Shown: positions 18,782-29,357, numbered from the stretch's first letter. The stretch is DNA of 34,193 nt from Flavobacteriales bacterium (GCA_030591505.1 JAUVAY010000009.1:1-34193), one strand, 5' to 3'. Numbers and translations are program-made. Notes: a model not told the origin generated them from the sequence alone.

Positions 18782-19870
18782 TTAATTACAGGTATTACTT
18801 ATGTGAGCACTAGCCGACTGAACTCCCAGTTCTTCAGCTTTTTTCCAATCTGCACAAGCTCCTTTTTTATCCCTTACCATTTCTTTAGCAATACCTCTGT
18901 TTAGATAAGCATATCCATAGGAAGGATTGAGCATGATGGCAATGTTAGCTTCAACAATTGCATCATTATATTCCTGCATTTCTATTAATGTAGCCGCCTT
19001 ATTATTAAAAGCAAACATGTATTCTTCATCTATCATTGTTGCTTCATCAAAGTCATTCATAGCACTTGTGTAGTCTTCTTTTAAGTAATAAGCAAAGCCT
19101 CTGTTGTTCAAATAAACAGCATTATTCGGGTCAAAGCTTAAAGCTTTTGAATAAGCATCTATAGCTTCGTCATAAAGAGCATTGTCTCTTAAAGCGGAAC
19201 CGAGATTATTCCATGCGATTGAAAACTCAGGGTCAAAGGCCACAGCTTTTTTATATTCAATTATCGCATTATCCAGATCACCTAACTGTTTCATACAACT
19301 GGCACGATCATTTAGTGCGTAAGGATTGTTTATTTCTTTTTCAAGTGCAATCGAATACTCCTTGGAAGCACTTGTGTAATCTTCTTTTAAATAATAGATA
19401 ACTCCTCGTTGATAATTGAATCGGCCATCAGCTTTATCAGCAGTAATAGCTTTTTCAAGCAAATTTAAAGCTTCGTCATATTGTGCACTTTCAAAAAGTA
19501 GTATGGCTGCTTGAAAATAACCTTCAGATGGAAGGGTGTCCAGCTCAGTGTAAGTTATGAAGTCTGCTAGTGCCTCCTTTTTTCTATTCAGATGGCTCAT
19601 TGCAATAGCTCTATTGTAATAAGCTTTAGAAAAATCAGCTTTTAATTCAATGGAGGTTGAAAACGCGATAATACTTTCTTCATATTTTCCATTTTCTAAT
19701 TGTGCAACTCCTTCGTTGTAGGCTTTTAATACATCAGGATCTATATAACCTAATGAATCTACTCCAAGAGCTTTGACAATTGTAAGTTCTTCGGCAAAGA
19801 GAACAGTATCACGTTGAGCACTCACTGAATGCCACAACAGTATGCAGGATAAAAGGGTTAAAAGGCGCAT
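18782..19870 (-). CDS. Tetratricopeptide repeat protein (secreted/periplasmic)
   Basis: Signal peptide MRLLTLLSCILLWHSVSA followed by consecutive TPRs (AWNNLGSALRDNALYDEAIDAYSKALSFDPNN and similar). Confidence 0.88.
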   Translation of the reverse strand: MRLLTLLSCILLWHSVSAQRDTVLFAEELTIVKALGVDSLGYIDPDVLKAYNEGVAQLENGKYEESIIAFSTSIELKADFSKAYYNRAIAMSHLNRKKEALADFITYTELDTLPSEGYFQAAILLFESAQYDEALNLLEKAITADKADGRFNYQRGVIYYLKEDYTSASKEYSIALEKEINNPYALNDRASCMKQLGDLDNAIIEYKKAVAFDPEFSIAWNNLGSALRDNALYDEAIDAYSKALSFDPNNAVYLNNRGFAYYLKEDYTSAMNDFDEATMIDEEYMFAFNNKAATLIEMQEYNDAIVEANIAIMLNPSYGYAYLNRGIAKEMVRDKKGACADWKKAEELGVQSASAHISNTCN

Positions 19871-19988
19871 ATCAAAATTGTATTTATTTAATTGATAAGT
19901 TACCTTATTATCTTACGGAAAAAGAGCAAGAAAGATTTCTTTTTTAAAAGAGCATTGTGAAAATCATAAATGGAATAACAGATCCTAC

Positions 19989-21260
19989 TTACCAGGCAAA
20001 AAGAGGCAAGTGACCCATCATTGCATTTACTTTTTCTTTAGTAGCTTTTAATTTCTCCTCGTTAAGCGGGTCGTTTATAACCTGATCAATTAATTCTGCT
20101 ACGACTATCATGTCTTCCTCTTTTAGTCCTCTTGTAGTAATAGCAGGCGTTCCGATTCTAATTCCGCTTGTTACGAAAGGCGATTGAGTATCAAAAGGAA
20201 CCATGTTCTTATTAACGGTGATATCCGCATTTTCAAGCGCTTTTTCCGCTACTTTTCCTGTTATATTCTTATTACGTAGATCGATTAAAATCGAATGATT
20301 ATCTGTGCCATCGGAAATGATCTTATACTCTTTACTCACCAATTCTTCTGCTAGTTTTGATGCGTTTATCATCACTTGCTGAGCATAAACTTTATATTCT
20401 GGTGTTAGCGCTTCTCCAAAAGCAACAGCTTTTGCAGCGATAACATGTTCAAGTGGTCCACCTTGTGTTCCAGGAAAAACTCCGCTATCTAATAACTGTG
20501 AAAGCTTTTTAATTGTTCCTTTTGGCGTTTTATAGCCCCAAGGGTTATCCATATCATGGCGTAGCATTATAACTCCACCTCTTGGACCTCTAAGTGTTTT
20601 GTGAGTAGTAGTAGTTACTACATGGCAATGTTCTAATGGATCGTTAAGTAAGCCTTTGGCAATTAATCCAGATGGATGAGATATATCGGCAAGAATTATT
20701 GCGCCAATTTCATCAGCAACTTTTCTAACTCTAGCATAATCCCAATCTCTTGAATACGCAGAAGCACCTAAAATGATCATTTTTGGCTTTACTTCACGCG
20801 CTTTTTCTTCAAGTGTTTCATAATCAACCCTTCCTGTTTCTTTTTTAACACCATAGAAATGAGGTTTATAAAGTTTACCTGAAAAATTCACTGAAGATCC
20901 GTGTGTTAAATGTCCGCCATGAGAAAGATCGAACCCTAAAATGTCATCACCGGTATTTAAAAGAGCCAACATAACAGCAGCATTCGCCTGAGCACCTGAA
21001 TGAGGTTGAACATTTGCCCAAGTAGCCCCAAATAACTCTTTAAGACGATAAATAGCTAATCTTTCCACTTCATCAACAACTTCACAACCTCCATAATATC
21101 TTTTTCCCGGAAGCCCTTCAGCATATTTATTAGTAAGAACAGAACCCATTGCCGTCATCACATTTTCACTTACAAAATTTTCTGAAGCGATTAATTCAAG
21201 CCCTTTAATTTGACGTTCCTTTTCTTTTTCAATAAGGTTAAAAAGTGTTGTATCAGACAT
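19989..21260 (-). CDS. glyA: Serine hydroxymethyltransferase
   Basis: [68 protein letters not shown] lysine motif. Confidence 0.98.
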   Translation of the reverse strand: MSDTTLFNLIEKEKERQIKGLELIASENFVSENVMTAMGSVLTNKYAEGLPGKRYYGGCEVVDEVERLAIYRLKELFGATWANVQPHSGAQANAAVMLALLNTGDDILGFDLSHGGHLTHGSSVNFSGKLYKPHFYGVKKETGRVDYETLEEKAREVKPKMIILGASAYSRDWDYARVRKVADEIGAIILADISHPSGLIAKGLLNDPLEHCHVVTTTTHKTLRGPRGGVIMLRHDMDNPWGYKTPKGTIKKLSQLLDSGVFPGTQGGPLEHVIAAKAVAFGEALTPEYKVYAQQVMINASKLAEELVSKEYKIISDGTDNHSILIDLRNKNITGKVAEKALENADITVNKNMVPFDTQSPFVTSGIRIGTPAITTRGLKEEDMIVVAELIDQVINDPLNEEKLKATKEKVNAMMGHLPLFAW

Positions 21261-21287
21261 TTTTATTCTCTAATTATTAATTCGTAA

Positions 21288-24200
21288 TTATTTTTTCCCG
21301 TGACATTGCTTGTACTTTTTCCCACTTCCGCACGGACAAGGATCATTTCTTCCTATTTCTTTCTCCACCCTTACAGGTTGTTGCTTTACTCTAGGGCGAG
21401 TATCATGCATTCCATCTTCTGTACCTCCTTCACCACCTCCTGAATAAGATGATGCCTCAGATTTAGTGGTCTGTACATTACTTAGATCATCTTTTCGCTG
21501 TATAGGTGCATTTCGGAAAGCTTGACTATGATCAAATGACGGAAGTTTACAATGGGCAAGAAAAGAGATGGAGTCGATGTTCATTTTGTCCAGTATTTTC
21601 TTGAACAGTTCAAACGATTCGAATTTATAAATTAAAAGAGGATCCTTTTGTTCATATACCGCACTTTGAACCGACTGCCTTAGGTCATCCATTTCACGCA
21701 AATGTTCTTTCCAAAGGTCATCAATAACGGATAATGTTACGTTCTTTTCAACAGCATCAACTAATTCAGCTCCATTGCTTTCAAATGATTTTTCAAGATC
21801 TGCAGATATTTGCATCACCTTTTTTCCATCCGTAAATGGAACAAGAATGTTTAGGTAGCTATTAGATTTATCTTCATATACACGCTTGATAACAGGAAAT
21901 GCACTTTTAACCATTATTTCGTTTTTGACGTTGTAATGGTTTAATGTACTATCGTAAACTTTTTGAATCAACTCTTGATCTTGAAGAGAAATAAACTCTT
22001 CTTCACTTACCGGCGAATCAATACCCAAGTATTGGAGTAAGGACATTTTAAATTGATCAAAATCTTTTGTTGATTGTGCGTTTAGCGAAAGGTTTTCCGA
22101 AACGTCGTAAAACATATTCGCAATATCAACTTTAAGTCGCTCGCCAAACAGTGCATGACGTCTTCGCTTATAAATAACCGTTCGTTGGTTATTCATAACA
22201 TCATCATATTCTAATAATCGTTTACGAATTCCAAAGTTATTTTCCTCTACTTTTCTTTGTGCACGTTCAATTGATTTCGTGATCATCGAGTGCTGAATAA
22301 CTTCACCTTCCTGCAGTCCTAAGCGGTCCATCATTTTGGCAATTCTGTCTGATCCGAATAAGCGCATCAAATTATCCTCAAGAGAAATATAGAATTGACT
22401 AGATCCTGGATCTCCTTGTCGACCTGAACGACCACGTAGCTGTCTGTCAACCCTTCTTGAATCATGCTTTTCTGTACCAATGATCGCTAAACCACCGGCT
22501 TGAATAACCCCTTCTCCAAGTTTTATATCCGTACCACGACCAGCCATGTTAGTAGCGATCGTTATCGTACCGGGTTTACCAGCTTCAGCAACAACATCAG
22601 CTTCTTTTTGATGCAGTTTTGCATTTAATACCTGATGGTCTATATGCTGAATTTTCAACATTCGACTAAGTAATTCTGATACTTCAACCGAAGTAGTTCC
22701 AACAAGAACCGGACGCCCTGCCTTTTTAAGATTTATGATCTCTTCAATGATCGCATTGTATTTCTCTCTCTTGGTTTTATAAACCTTATCCTCGTGATCA
22801 AGACGTACTACTGGTCTGTTTGTAGGAATAACCATTACATCCAGCTTGTAAATGTCCCATAATTCACCTGCTTCTGTTTCGGCTGTACCAGTCATACCCG
22901 CAAGTTTATGGTACATTCTGAAATAATTTTGCAAAGTAATAGTGGCATAGGTTTGTGTTGCTGCCTCTATCTTTACATTTTCTTTGGCCTCAATTGCCTG
23001 GTGAAGACCATCACTATATCGTCGACCTTCCATAATACGGCCAGTCTGTTCATCTACAATTTTAACCTGGTTGTCCATTACAACATACTCAATGTCTTTT
23101 TCAAATAGAGTATATGCTTTAAGCAATTGGTTAATAGTATGAATCCGTTCTGCTTTAACAGAATAATCACGGATCATTTCATCCTTTTCCTTTAATTTTT
23201 CCTCGTCTGTGCTATCTTGCTTTTCAATATCAGCAATCATTTCACCGATAGAAGGGAGGATGAAAAAATCAGGATTTTCTTTTCCGGATAAAAGATCAAC
23301 CCCTTTTTCAGTCAATTCAATACCATTATTTTTTTCATCGATGGTGAAGTATAACTCTTCATCAACGATGGGCATTTCTTTTGCATTATCCTGTAAATAA
23401 TATGCTTCTGTTTTAAGCATGCTGGCTTTAATCCCAGGTTCACTTAAAAATTTGATTAAAGCTTTATTTCTTGGTAGACCTCTAAATGATCGGAATAAGG
23501 CAAGAGAACTAATTTTAACTTCTTCTTTATTAGTACTATCTACGTCTTTCAGTCCTTTTTTGGCTTCAGAAAGAAGATTGTTTACTAAGTGACGTTGTGC
23601 TGTAAACAATTTTTCGATCAGGGGCTTTAGGTTTATAAACTCCTGCTCTCCACTTTGATGTGTCGGCCCTGAAATGATCAGTGGTGTTCGAGCATCATCG
23701 ATCAATACAGAATCAACCTCATCAACGATTGAATAGTGATGTTTTCGTTGTACTAAGTTTTCGATGGATGAGGTCATGTTATCCCTCAAGTAATCAAATC
23801 CAAATTCATTATTGGTCCCGTAAGTGATATCAGCTTTATAAGCTTCTCTTCTTTCGGGCGAGTTAGGTTGATGTAAGTCAATAACATCAACAGATAAACC
23901 ATGGAATTCATGCATCGGCCCCATCCATTCAGCATCACGTCGTGCCAAATAATCATTAACAGTTACAAGGTGAACCCCTTTTCCTGCTAGTGCATTTAAA
24001 TAAACGGGTAATGTTGATACAAGCGTTTTTCCTTCCCCTGTTTGCATCTCAGCAATTTTACCTTGATGCAGAGCAATACCACCAATCAGCTGAACATCAT
24101 AATGTATCATGTTCCATTTGACCTCACCTCCAGCAGCTAGCCAGGAATTTTTCCAAATAGCCTTATCTCCTTCAATGCTTATGTGCGCTTTTCTGGCAGA

Positions 24201-24629
24201 AAGGTCTTTATCAAATTGACTTGCCGTGACGATAATCTCTTCGTTTTCGGTAAAGCGTTTTGCTGTTTCTTTCATCACAGCAAAAGCACGTGGTAGAATT
24301 TTTTCAAGTACCTCTTCTATTTTATCGTCTAGCGCATCTTTTAGCGCATCAATTTTTTCGTAGAGCTCTTCTTTTTTATCAAGCGATAAGTTAGTGTCAG
24401 TTTCAATTAGTTTATTAATACTTTCTATCTCTTCTTCATCTTTTTCGAGATATTTTTTGATTTCAATTTTGAAGTCAACTGTTTGTTGCCTAAGCTCATC
24501 ATTAGAAAGGTTTATAACCGTTTCATATTCTTTTTTTATAGCTTCAACTAAAGGTTGAGCGGACTTAGCATCGCGTTGAGCCTTATCGCCTAGAACCTTT
24601 TTGAGCATCTTTGTAATTCCCGAAAGCAT
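21288..24629 (-). CDS. secA: Preprotein translocase subunit SecA
   Basis: [83 protein letters not shown]-terminal SEC-C zinc motif [20 protein letters not shown]. Confidence 0.98.
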   Translation of the reverse strand: MLSGITKMLKKVLGDKAQRDAKSAQPLVEAIKKEYETVINLSNDELRQQTVDFKIEIKKYLEKDEEEIESINKLIETDTNLSLDKKEELYEKIDALKDALDDKIEEVLEKILPRAFAVMKETAKRFTENEEIIVTASQFDKDLSARKAHISIEGDKAIWKNSWLAAGGEVKWNMIHYDVQLIGGIALHQGKIAEMQTGEGKTLVSTLPVYLNALAGKGVHLVTVNDYLARRDAEWMGPMHEFHGLSVDVIDLHQPNSPERREAYKADITYGTNNEFGFDYLRDNMTSSIENLVQRKHHYSIVDEVDSVLIDDARTPLIISGPTHQSGEQEFINLKPLIEKLFTAQRHLVNNLLSEAKKGLKDVDSTNKEEVKISSLALFRSFRGLPRNKALIKFLSEPGIKASMLKTEAYYLQDNAKEMPIVDEELYFTIDEKNNGIELTEKGVDLLSGKENPDFFILPSIGEMIADIEKQDSTDEEKLKEKDEMIRDYSVKAERIHTINQLLKAYTLFEKDIEYVVMDNQVKIVDEQTGRIMEGRRYSDGLHQAIEAKENVKIEAATQTYATITLQNYFRMYHKLAGMTGTAETEAGELWDIYKLDVMVIPTNRPVVRLDHEDKVYKTKREKYNAIIEEIINLKKAGRPVLVGTTSVEVSELLSRMLKIQHIDHQVLNAKLHQKEADVVAEAGKPGTITIATNMAGRGTDIKLGEGVIQAGGLAIIGTEKHDSRRVDRQLRGRSGRQGDPGSSQFYISLEDNLMRLFGSDRIAKMMDRLGLQEGEVIQHSMITKSIERAQRKVEENNFGIRKRLLEYDDVMNNQRTVIYKRRRHALFGERLKVDIANMFYDVSENLSLNAQSTKDFDQFKMSLLQYLGIDSPVSEEEFISLQDQELIQKVYDSTLNHYNVKNEIMVKSAFPVIKRVYEDKSNSYLNILVPFTDGKKVMQISADLEKSFESNGAELVDAVEKNVTLSVIDDLWKEHLREMDDLRQSVQSAVYEQKDPLLIYKFESFELFKKILDKMNIDSISFLAHCKLPSFDHSQAFRNAPIQRKDDLSNVQTTKSEASSYSGGGEGGTEDGMHDTRPRVKQQPVRVEKEIGRNDPCPCGSGKKYKQCHGKK

Positions 24630-24734
24630 ACATATTTTTTAGGATGGTAAAAGTAACTTAATTCGCCAATTTATATGCGATAATATTGCTTTACAATAGG
24701 CTTACCAATTGTAAGTAAACAGCCATATTGACAG

Positions 24735-24773
24735 AAAAAAAGCCGTCTCGATAAGAATCGGGACGGCTTTTTT
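24735..24773 (-). terminator. Rho-independent terminator downstream of the DUF2795 gene (structurally bidirectional)
   Basis: AAAAAAAGCCGTCTCGAT-AAGA-ATCGGGACGGCTTTTTT: long stem with one G:T pair, A-tract on one side and T-tract on the other. Confidence 0.88.
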
Positions 24774-24790
24774 AATTTTTTATTAATTTT

Positions 24791-25012
24791 TTAATATTCA
24801 TCCTCATTAAAGAAGAAATCTTCTTTTGAGGGGTAGTCAGGCCAAATATCTTCAATCGTTTCGTATTGTTCGCCCTCTTCTTCTATTTCTTGAAGGTTTT
24901 CAACAACTTCAAGAGGTGCTCCAGCTCTCATAGCAAAATCAATTAATTCGTCTTTGGAGGCAGGCCACGGAGCATCTTCTAAATAGGATGCTAGTTCAAG
25001 TGTCCAGTACAT
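24791..25012 (-). CDS. DUF2795 domain-containing small acidic protein
   Basis: 73 aa; LASYLEDAPWPASKDELIDFAMRAGAPLEVVENLQEI DUF2795-like, acidic C-terminal tail; promoter and terminator on both sides. Confidence 0.85.
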   Translation of the reverse strand: MYWTLELASYLEDAPWPASKDELIDFAMRAGAPLEVVENLQEIEEEGEQYETIEDIWPDYPSKEDFFFNEDEY

Positions 25013-25046
25013 AATTTATGACGTTTTTTTAATTCTTAATTCGCTG

Positions 25047-25077
25047 CAAAAATAATTTTTTTTACAACATCTACAAG
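25047..25077 (-). promoter_or_regulatory. Putative Bacteroidota sigma-A-type promoter for the DUF2795 gene
   Basis: Minus strand reads CTTG-(19 nt)-TATTTTTG, matching the -33 TTG / -7 TAnnTTTG consensus of Bacteroidota, about 35 nt upstream of the ATG. Confidence 0.55.
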
Positions 25078-25120
25078 TTTCATTGTGAGGAGTAGTAATT
25101 CTTAATTTAATAAAAATGAT

Positions 25121-25663
25121 CTATTTAGCTATCCAAGGTATTTCTTCTGCATTATTATCAAGGGAAATTTTTCTTGATAACATGAAGAAGTAATCGGATA
25201 AACGATTTAAGTATTCAATTATTATTGCATCAACTATCTCTTTTTCAGTAACTTCAATTACCCATCTTTCAGCTCTTCTGCATATTGTTCTGGCTAAATG
25301 GCAATAAGAAACACTTATGTGACCACCGGGAAGTATAAATGATTTTAATTCTGGTAATGAATGGTCCATTTCATCGATGAAGCCCTCGAGCTTTAGAATA
25401 TCTTCCTTTTTTATCTCAGGAAGTTTCATTTTTGACCCTGGTGAGGCAGCGAGTTGAGACCCTAATGTGAATAATCTGTCTTGAATTTCTATTAATTGTT
25501 TTTTTATCACCTGGTCATTAATTGAATCCCTGACAAGCCCTACCATACTATTCAATTCATCCACACTACCGTATGCATGTATTCGAACATTGGATTTCTT
25601 AACACGTAAACCTCCTATTAATGATGTTTCGCCTTTGTCACCTTTCTTAGTGTAAATTTTCAC
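25121..25663 (-). CDS. Cob(I)alamin (corrinoid) adenosyltransferase, PduO-type (GTG start)
   Basis: MKIYTKKGDKGETSLIGG, VRIHAYGSVDELNSMVG, SYCHLARTICRRAERWV, EYLNRLSDYFFMLSRKI. Confidence 0.94.
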   Translation of the reverse strand: MKIYTKKGDKGETSLIGGLRVKKSNVRIHAYGSVDELNSMVGLVRDSINDQVIKKQLIEIQDRLFTLGSQLAASPGSKMKLPEIKKEDILKLEGFIDEMDHSLPELKSFILPGGHISVSYCHLARTICRRAERWVIEVTEKEIVDAIIIEYLNRLSDYFFMLSRKISLDNNAEEIPWIAK

Positions 25664-25683
25664 GTGTTATAATTTATAACGAT

Positions 25684-26391
25684 TTAACTATTAATTGTTT
25701 CATTAATTGAATTTCTTTTGTCCGTATCAACTAAACCATCAATTAATCTAACAATTCTATGGGCATGTTGCGCAATGTCTGGTTCGTGTGTTACTAGGAT
25801 CACAGTATTTCCAAGCGAATGAATTTCCGAAAAAAGCTGCATAATTTCGACAGAAGTAGTAGAATCCAGGTTTCCAGTAGGTTCATCAGCCAATATAATT
25901 GAAGGATGATTTACCATTGCCCGAGCAATTGCAACACGCTGACGCTGGCCTCCGGATAATTCGTTAGGCTTATGATGCATTCGGTCTTCCAACCCAACTT
26001 GGATCAATACTTCTTTTGCTCTTTCTTCTCTATCGACTTTATTTTCTCCTGCATAAATTAATGGCAGCGCTACGTTTTCTATAGCCGTATATCGGGGGAG
26101 TAAATTAAACGTTTGAAATACAAAGCCGATCTCTTTATTTCTAATTTCTGCTAATTGGTTATCCTCCAAATGTGAAACATCTGTACTATTTAGAATATAA
26201 TCACCTTTACTAGGAGTATCCAAGCAGCCTAAAATATTCATTAAGGTCGATTTACCTGAACCTGAAGGGCCCATGAGGGCTACATACTCATTCTTATTAA
26301 TATCGAGAGTAATATCTTGAAGTGCTTTAACTTCTTGAGTACCCATTTGATAGATCTTAGCGATTCCTTTTAGTTGAATTAAGCTATCCAT
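25684..26391 (-). CDS. ABC transporter ATP-binding protein (LolD/MacB-type)
   Basis: [76 protein letters not shown]. Confidence 0.93.
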   Translation of the reverse strand: MDSLIQLKGIAKIYQMGTQEVKALQDITLDINKNEYVALMGPSGSGKSTLMNILGCLDTPSKGDYILNSTDVSHLEDNQLAEIRNKEIGFVFQTFNLLPRYTAIENVALPLIYAGENKVDREERAKEVLIQVGLEDRMHHKPNELSGGQRQRVAIARAMVNHPSIILADEPTGNLDSTTSVEIMQLFSEIHSLGNTVILVTHEPDIAQHAHRIVRLIDGLVDTDKRNSINETINS

Positions 26392-26443
26392 AGGTCAAAA
26401 ATATGAAGTTTATTTTGCTAGAACTAATTCAAAGTATAAACGG

Positions 26444-27232
26444 TTAATAGCGAATGATAAAATGTTCTTTTTTCAATCTCGGGTTTAAAAAAACGATGCC
26501 TAATTCAAATAGATCGATACTTAAACTTACATCATTATCATTCTTGATGGATTCCCAAGCTAATTCCATGCCTTCAGACCAGTGTATATCATCAAAAATA
26601 AGGATGACATCTCTATTGCATTCCTGTTTAAAGGTCTTAAAGTAATTCATCGTAGCAGAATAACGATGATTCCCATCAATAAAGACAAGGGTTTTATCTT
26701 TTTTTAATGGAAAAAGGCTTGGAATAGTCGAATTAAAATCGCCTTTAAAAGATTCTATGTTTTTTAGGCCTAATCGCTGCCAAACATTTTTGGCTATTTC
26801 TAGAACTGATTCACTTCCTTCAATGGTTTTTACATTAATTGATGGATGAGATCGTGCAATATAAGCGCTTGTAATTCCCAATGAACAGCCAAGTTCTATT
26901 ACCTCATTTATTTTATAATAGCTTGTAATTTTTGCGATAAGGGCAGCTTCCTTAGGAGATTTTAAACTTGATCTTGCTATTTTCCAAACAGATGTTCTTC
27001 TGTTAGCTCCTGTTCCAAAATCCTTTAAATCAATTATTGAATAATCGTTTTTTAATCTTTTTCTTTCTTCCTCAACAATCTCATCTTTATAGTATTTGTT
27101 GGCAACATGCTCGATAAAATCAAAAACAAATGGTGAATGTACACCATGTCTATTTCTAGATTTCCACAAAAAGTAGAGATAAGCCTTAATCTTTTCGCTT
27201 AGTGTAAAAGGCTTATCAATTTTGTTATTCAT
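26444..27232 (-). CDS. Class I SAM-dependent methyltransferase (O-methyltransferase-like)
   Basis: VIELGCSLGITSAYIARSHPSINVKTIEGSESVLEIAKN SAM-binding motif; TLVFIDGNHRYSATMNYF. Confidence 0.85.
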   Translation of the reverse strand: MNNKIDKPFTLSEKIKAYLYFLWKSRNRHGVHSPFVFDFIEHVANKYYKDEIVEEERKRLKNDYSIIDLKDFGTGANRRTSVWKIARSSLKSPKEAALIAKITSYYKINEVIELGCSLGITSAYIARSHPSINVKTIEGSESVLEIAKNVWQRLGLKNIESFKGDFNSTIPSLFPLKKDKTLVFIDGNHRYSATMNYFKTFKQECNRDVILIFDDIHWSEGMELAWESIKNDNDVSLSIDLFELGIVFLNPRLKKEHFIIRY

Positions 27233-27334
27233 GTTGCAAAGAAATAATAAATTACAAAGAAATATTTCTAAAGAATTAACAAAGCTAAGTTAAAAGCTAA
27301 AGGTAGAGTTGAGCTTATTAAAAAGGTGATTGTT

Positions 27335-27342
27335 TATATTTG
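27335..27342 (+). promoter_or_regulatory. Candidate -7 element (TATATTTG) for the outer-membrane protein gene
   Basis: Exact match to TAnnTTTG, about 93 nt upstream of the ATG; a TTG upstream is at a longer than ideal spacing. Confidence 0.4.
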
Positions 27343-27434
27343 AAACAATTAGTGATTATTGCCTAATAAAAAGGGGGCAATTAATGGCTCATTCATTAAT
27401 TTTATAGTATTATTGACCTTTAAAAAACGATAAA

Positions 27435-28370
27435 ATGAAAAAAATATTTTTACCCTTAATTTTAGTGTTGGGAGTATTTATCAGCACAGTTTCAGCTCAA
27501 GAAGGAGCTTATTTGAATGTTTATGGAAGTTATGGATTAGCGGGTGCTTCAGCTACTAACTTTGTAGCAGATGGTGTTATGGATGTTGATTCTTTTGCTC
27601 ATCAAATGACTGGAATGCATGAATGGATGGATTATAATGGTGTAATGACGCTTGATGGTGATGGTAATTTCGTTCTTAATTCGACAACAACTACTTCTAA
27701 AGTAAACCTTGGTAGTGGGTTAAATTTCGGAGCTACATTCGGCTATATGTTTAATGACCATATTGGAGCAGAATTAGGCTTTGGTTATTTCCTTGGTGGA
27801 AAAAATACTTTTAGTCAGGAATTTAAAGACGAAACAGATCCAGCTAATGTTGTTACTACAACAGCGACTGGTGAGATCTATGCTAATCAGTTCAGAATTA
27901 ATCCAATGTTAGTAATTTCTACAGATTTTAAAGATTTTGTGCCTTATGCAAAATTTGGAGTAGTATTAGGAGTAGGGACAAAGGTTATGGAATCTTACAG
28001 TGATAATAAAATGTTCTCAGCTGATAACATCGTTCAAAATTTTGAAAGTAAAGGTGGTTTGTCTGTTGGAATTACGGGAGTTGTTGGAGCATTGTACCAG
28101 TTAAATAAAAAGACAGGTATTTTTCTTGAGTTAGCAACTACTTCAATGTCGTATGCTCCGAAAACAAGAACATTAACAGATTATACTATCAATGGTGATG
28201 ATGCTCTTTCACCATATGTATCGACTGCTGCTAAAGAAACAGAATATTCGGATGAAGTTAGTTCTTCAAGTGCAGAAGAGTTTGATCCTACTTTATCAAC
28301 CTTATCAACTAAAATTAAATACCCATTCAGCACTTTTGGAATTAATTTAGGTTTGAGATTTAGTTTCTAA
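27435..28370 (+). CDS. Outer-membrane beta-barrel protein
   Basis: Signal peptide MKKIFLPLILVLGVFISTVSAQ; GATFGYMFNDHIGAELGFGYFLGGKNTF; alternating beta strands; terminal FGINLGLRFSF ending in aromatic F. Confidence 0.85.
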   Translation: MKKIFLPLILVLGVFISTVSAQEGAYLNVYGSYGLAGASATNFVADGVMDVDSFAHQMTGMHEWMDYNGVMTLDGDGNFVLNSTTTTSKVNLGSGLNFGATFGYMFNDHIGAELGFGYFLGGKNTFSQEFKDETDPANVVTTTATGEIYANQFRINPMLVISTDFKDFVPYAKFGVVLGVGTKVMESYSDNKMFSADNIVQNFESKGGLSVGITGVVGALYQLNKKTGIFLELATTSMSYAPKTRTLTDYTINGDDALSPYVSTAAKETEYSDEVSSSSAEEFDPTLSTLSTKIKYPFSTFGINLGLRFSF

Positions 28371-28393
28371 TAAAGAAGTTTAACAATATTTAT

Positions 28394-28427
28394 AAGCCGT
28401 CAGGATAGCTATCTTGACGGCTTTTTC
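28394..28427 (+). terminator. Rho-independent terminator after the outer-membrane protein gene
   Basis: AAGCCGTCAGGATAG/CTATCTTGACGGCTT near-perfect hairpin (one G:T pair) followed by TTTCTTT. Confidence 0.88.
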
Positions 28428-28676
28428 TTTTACAATATTATCTTATTTAATAAGTCGTAGTGCTCCTTTTAAATAAGGGTAAGATGTGTTTTTAGTCAAT
28501 TCATATTTGCTCATTTTCTAATAATAAATATGATTAAACATAACATTACATATAGATTTTTTGATTTAATCGAATGGAAATTACATTTTTCGCTTTATCA
28601 CATGATTATACCGTTTGTGTATTAGAATTATATTGAGGGATTATGCTTATTAATTTAGCCATGTTAATACAAGGAC

Positions 28677-29354
28677 ATGCTTAAACTGAACAACATTATT
28701 AAATCCTACCCTGTCGGAGGTGGAAAGTTAGAAGTACTAAAAGGTATAGACCTTCATATTAAAGAAGGTGAAATGGTTTCTATTATGGGTTCTTCCGGTT
28801 CTGGGAAGTCTACCCTTTTAAATATAATAGGAATTCTGGATGATTTTGATTCAGGTGAGTATTACCTAGATGGGCAATTGATCGACCATATTTCAGAAAA
28901 AAATGCAGCACATTTAAGAAATTCCTTTATAGGATTTATTTTTCAGTCATTCAACCTAATACCTTTTAAAAATGCAATGGAGAATGTTGCTCTGCCTCTA
29001 TATTATAAAGGAATTGGAAGAAAGAAGAGAAATGAAATGGCCTTGGAATATCTTGAAAAAGTGGGTTTAAGAGAGTGGGCTGAACATATGCCAAGTGAAC
29101 TTTCCGGAGGGCAAAAACAACGAATTGCTATCGCACGAGCATTAATAACAAACCCTAAAGTAATTCTTGCTGATGAACCAACAGGGGCACTTGATTCAGC
29201 TACTTCGTATGAAGTGATGAATCTTCTGAAAGAAGTAAATAATGAAGGAATGACTGTAGTGATCGTTACCCACGAACACGATATTTCCGAAATGACGGAG
29301 CGTTTAATAAACCTCCATGATGGAAAAATAATTAGAGAACCAATACTAGTATAA
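28677..29354 (+). CDS. ABC transporter ATP-binding protein (MacB/LolD-type)
   Basis: [87 protein letters not shown]. Confidence 0.94.
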   Translation: MLKLNNIIKSYPVGGGKLEVLKGIDLHIKEGEMVSIMGSSGSGKSTLLNIIGILDDFDSGEYYLDGQLIDHISEKNAAHLRNSFIGFIFQSFNLIPFKNAMENVALPLYYKGIGRKKRNEMALEYLEKVGLREWAEHMPSELSGGQKQRIAIARALITNPKVILADEPTGALDSATSYEVMNLLKEVNNEGMTVVIVTHEHDISEMTERLINLHDGKIIREPILV

Positions 29355-29357
29355 ACC

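Noticed and set aside
21288-24629. Extra-long SecA (1113 aa) as an unusual fusion
   Set aside because: Extra length is explained by insertions common in Bacteroidota SecA and a normal SEC-C zinc tail; no foreign domain detected.
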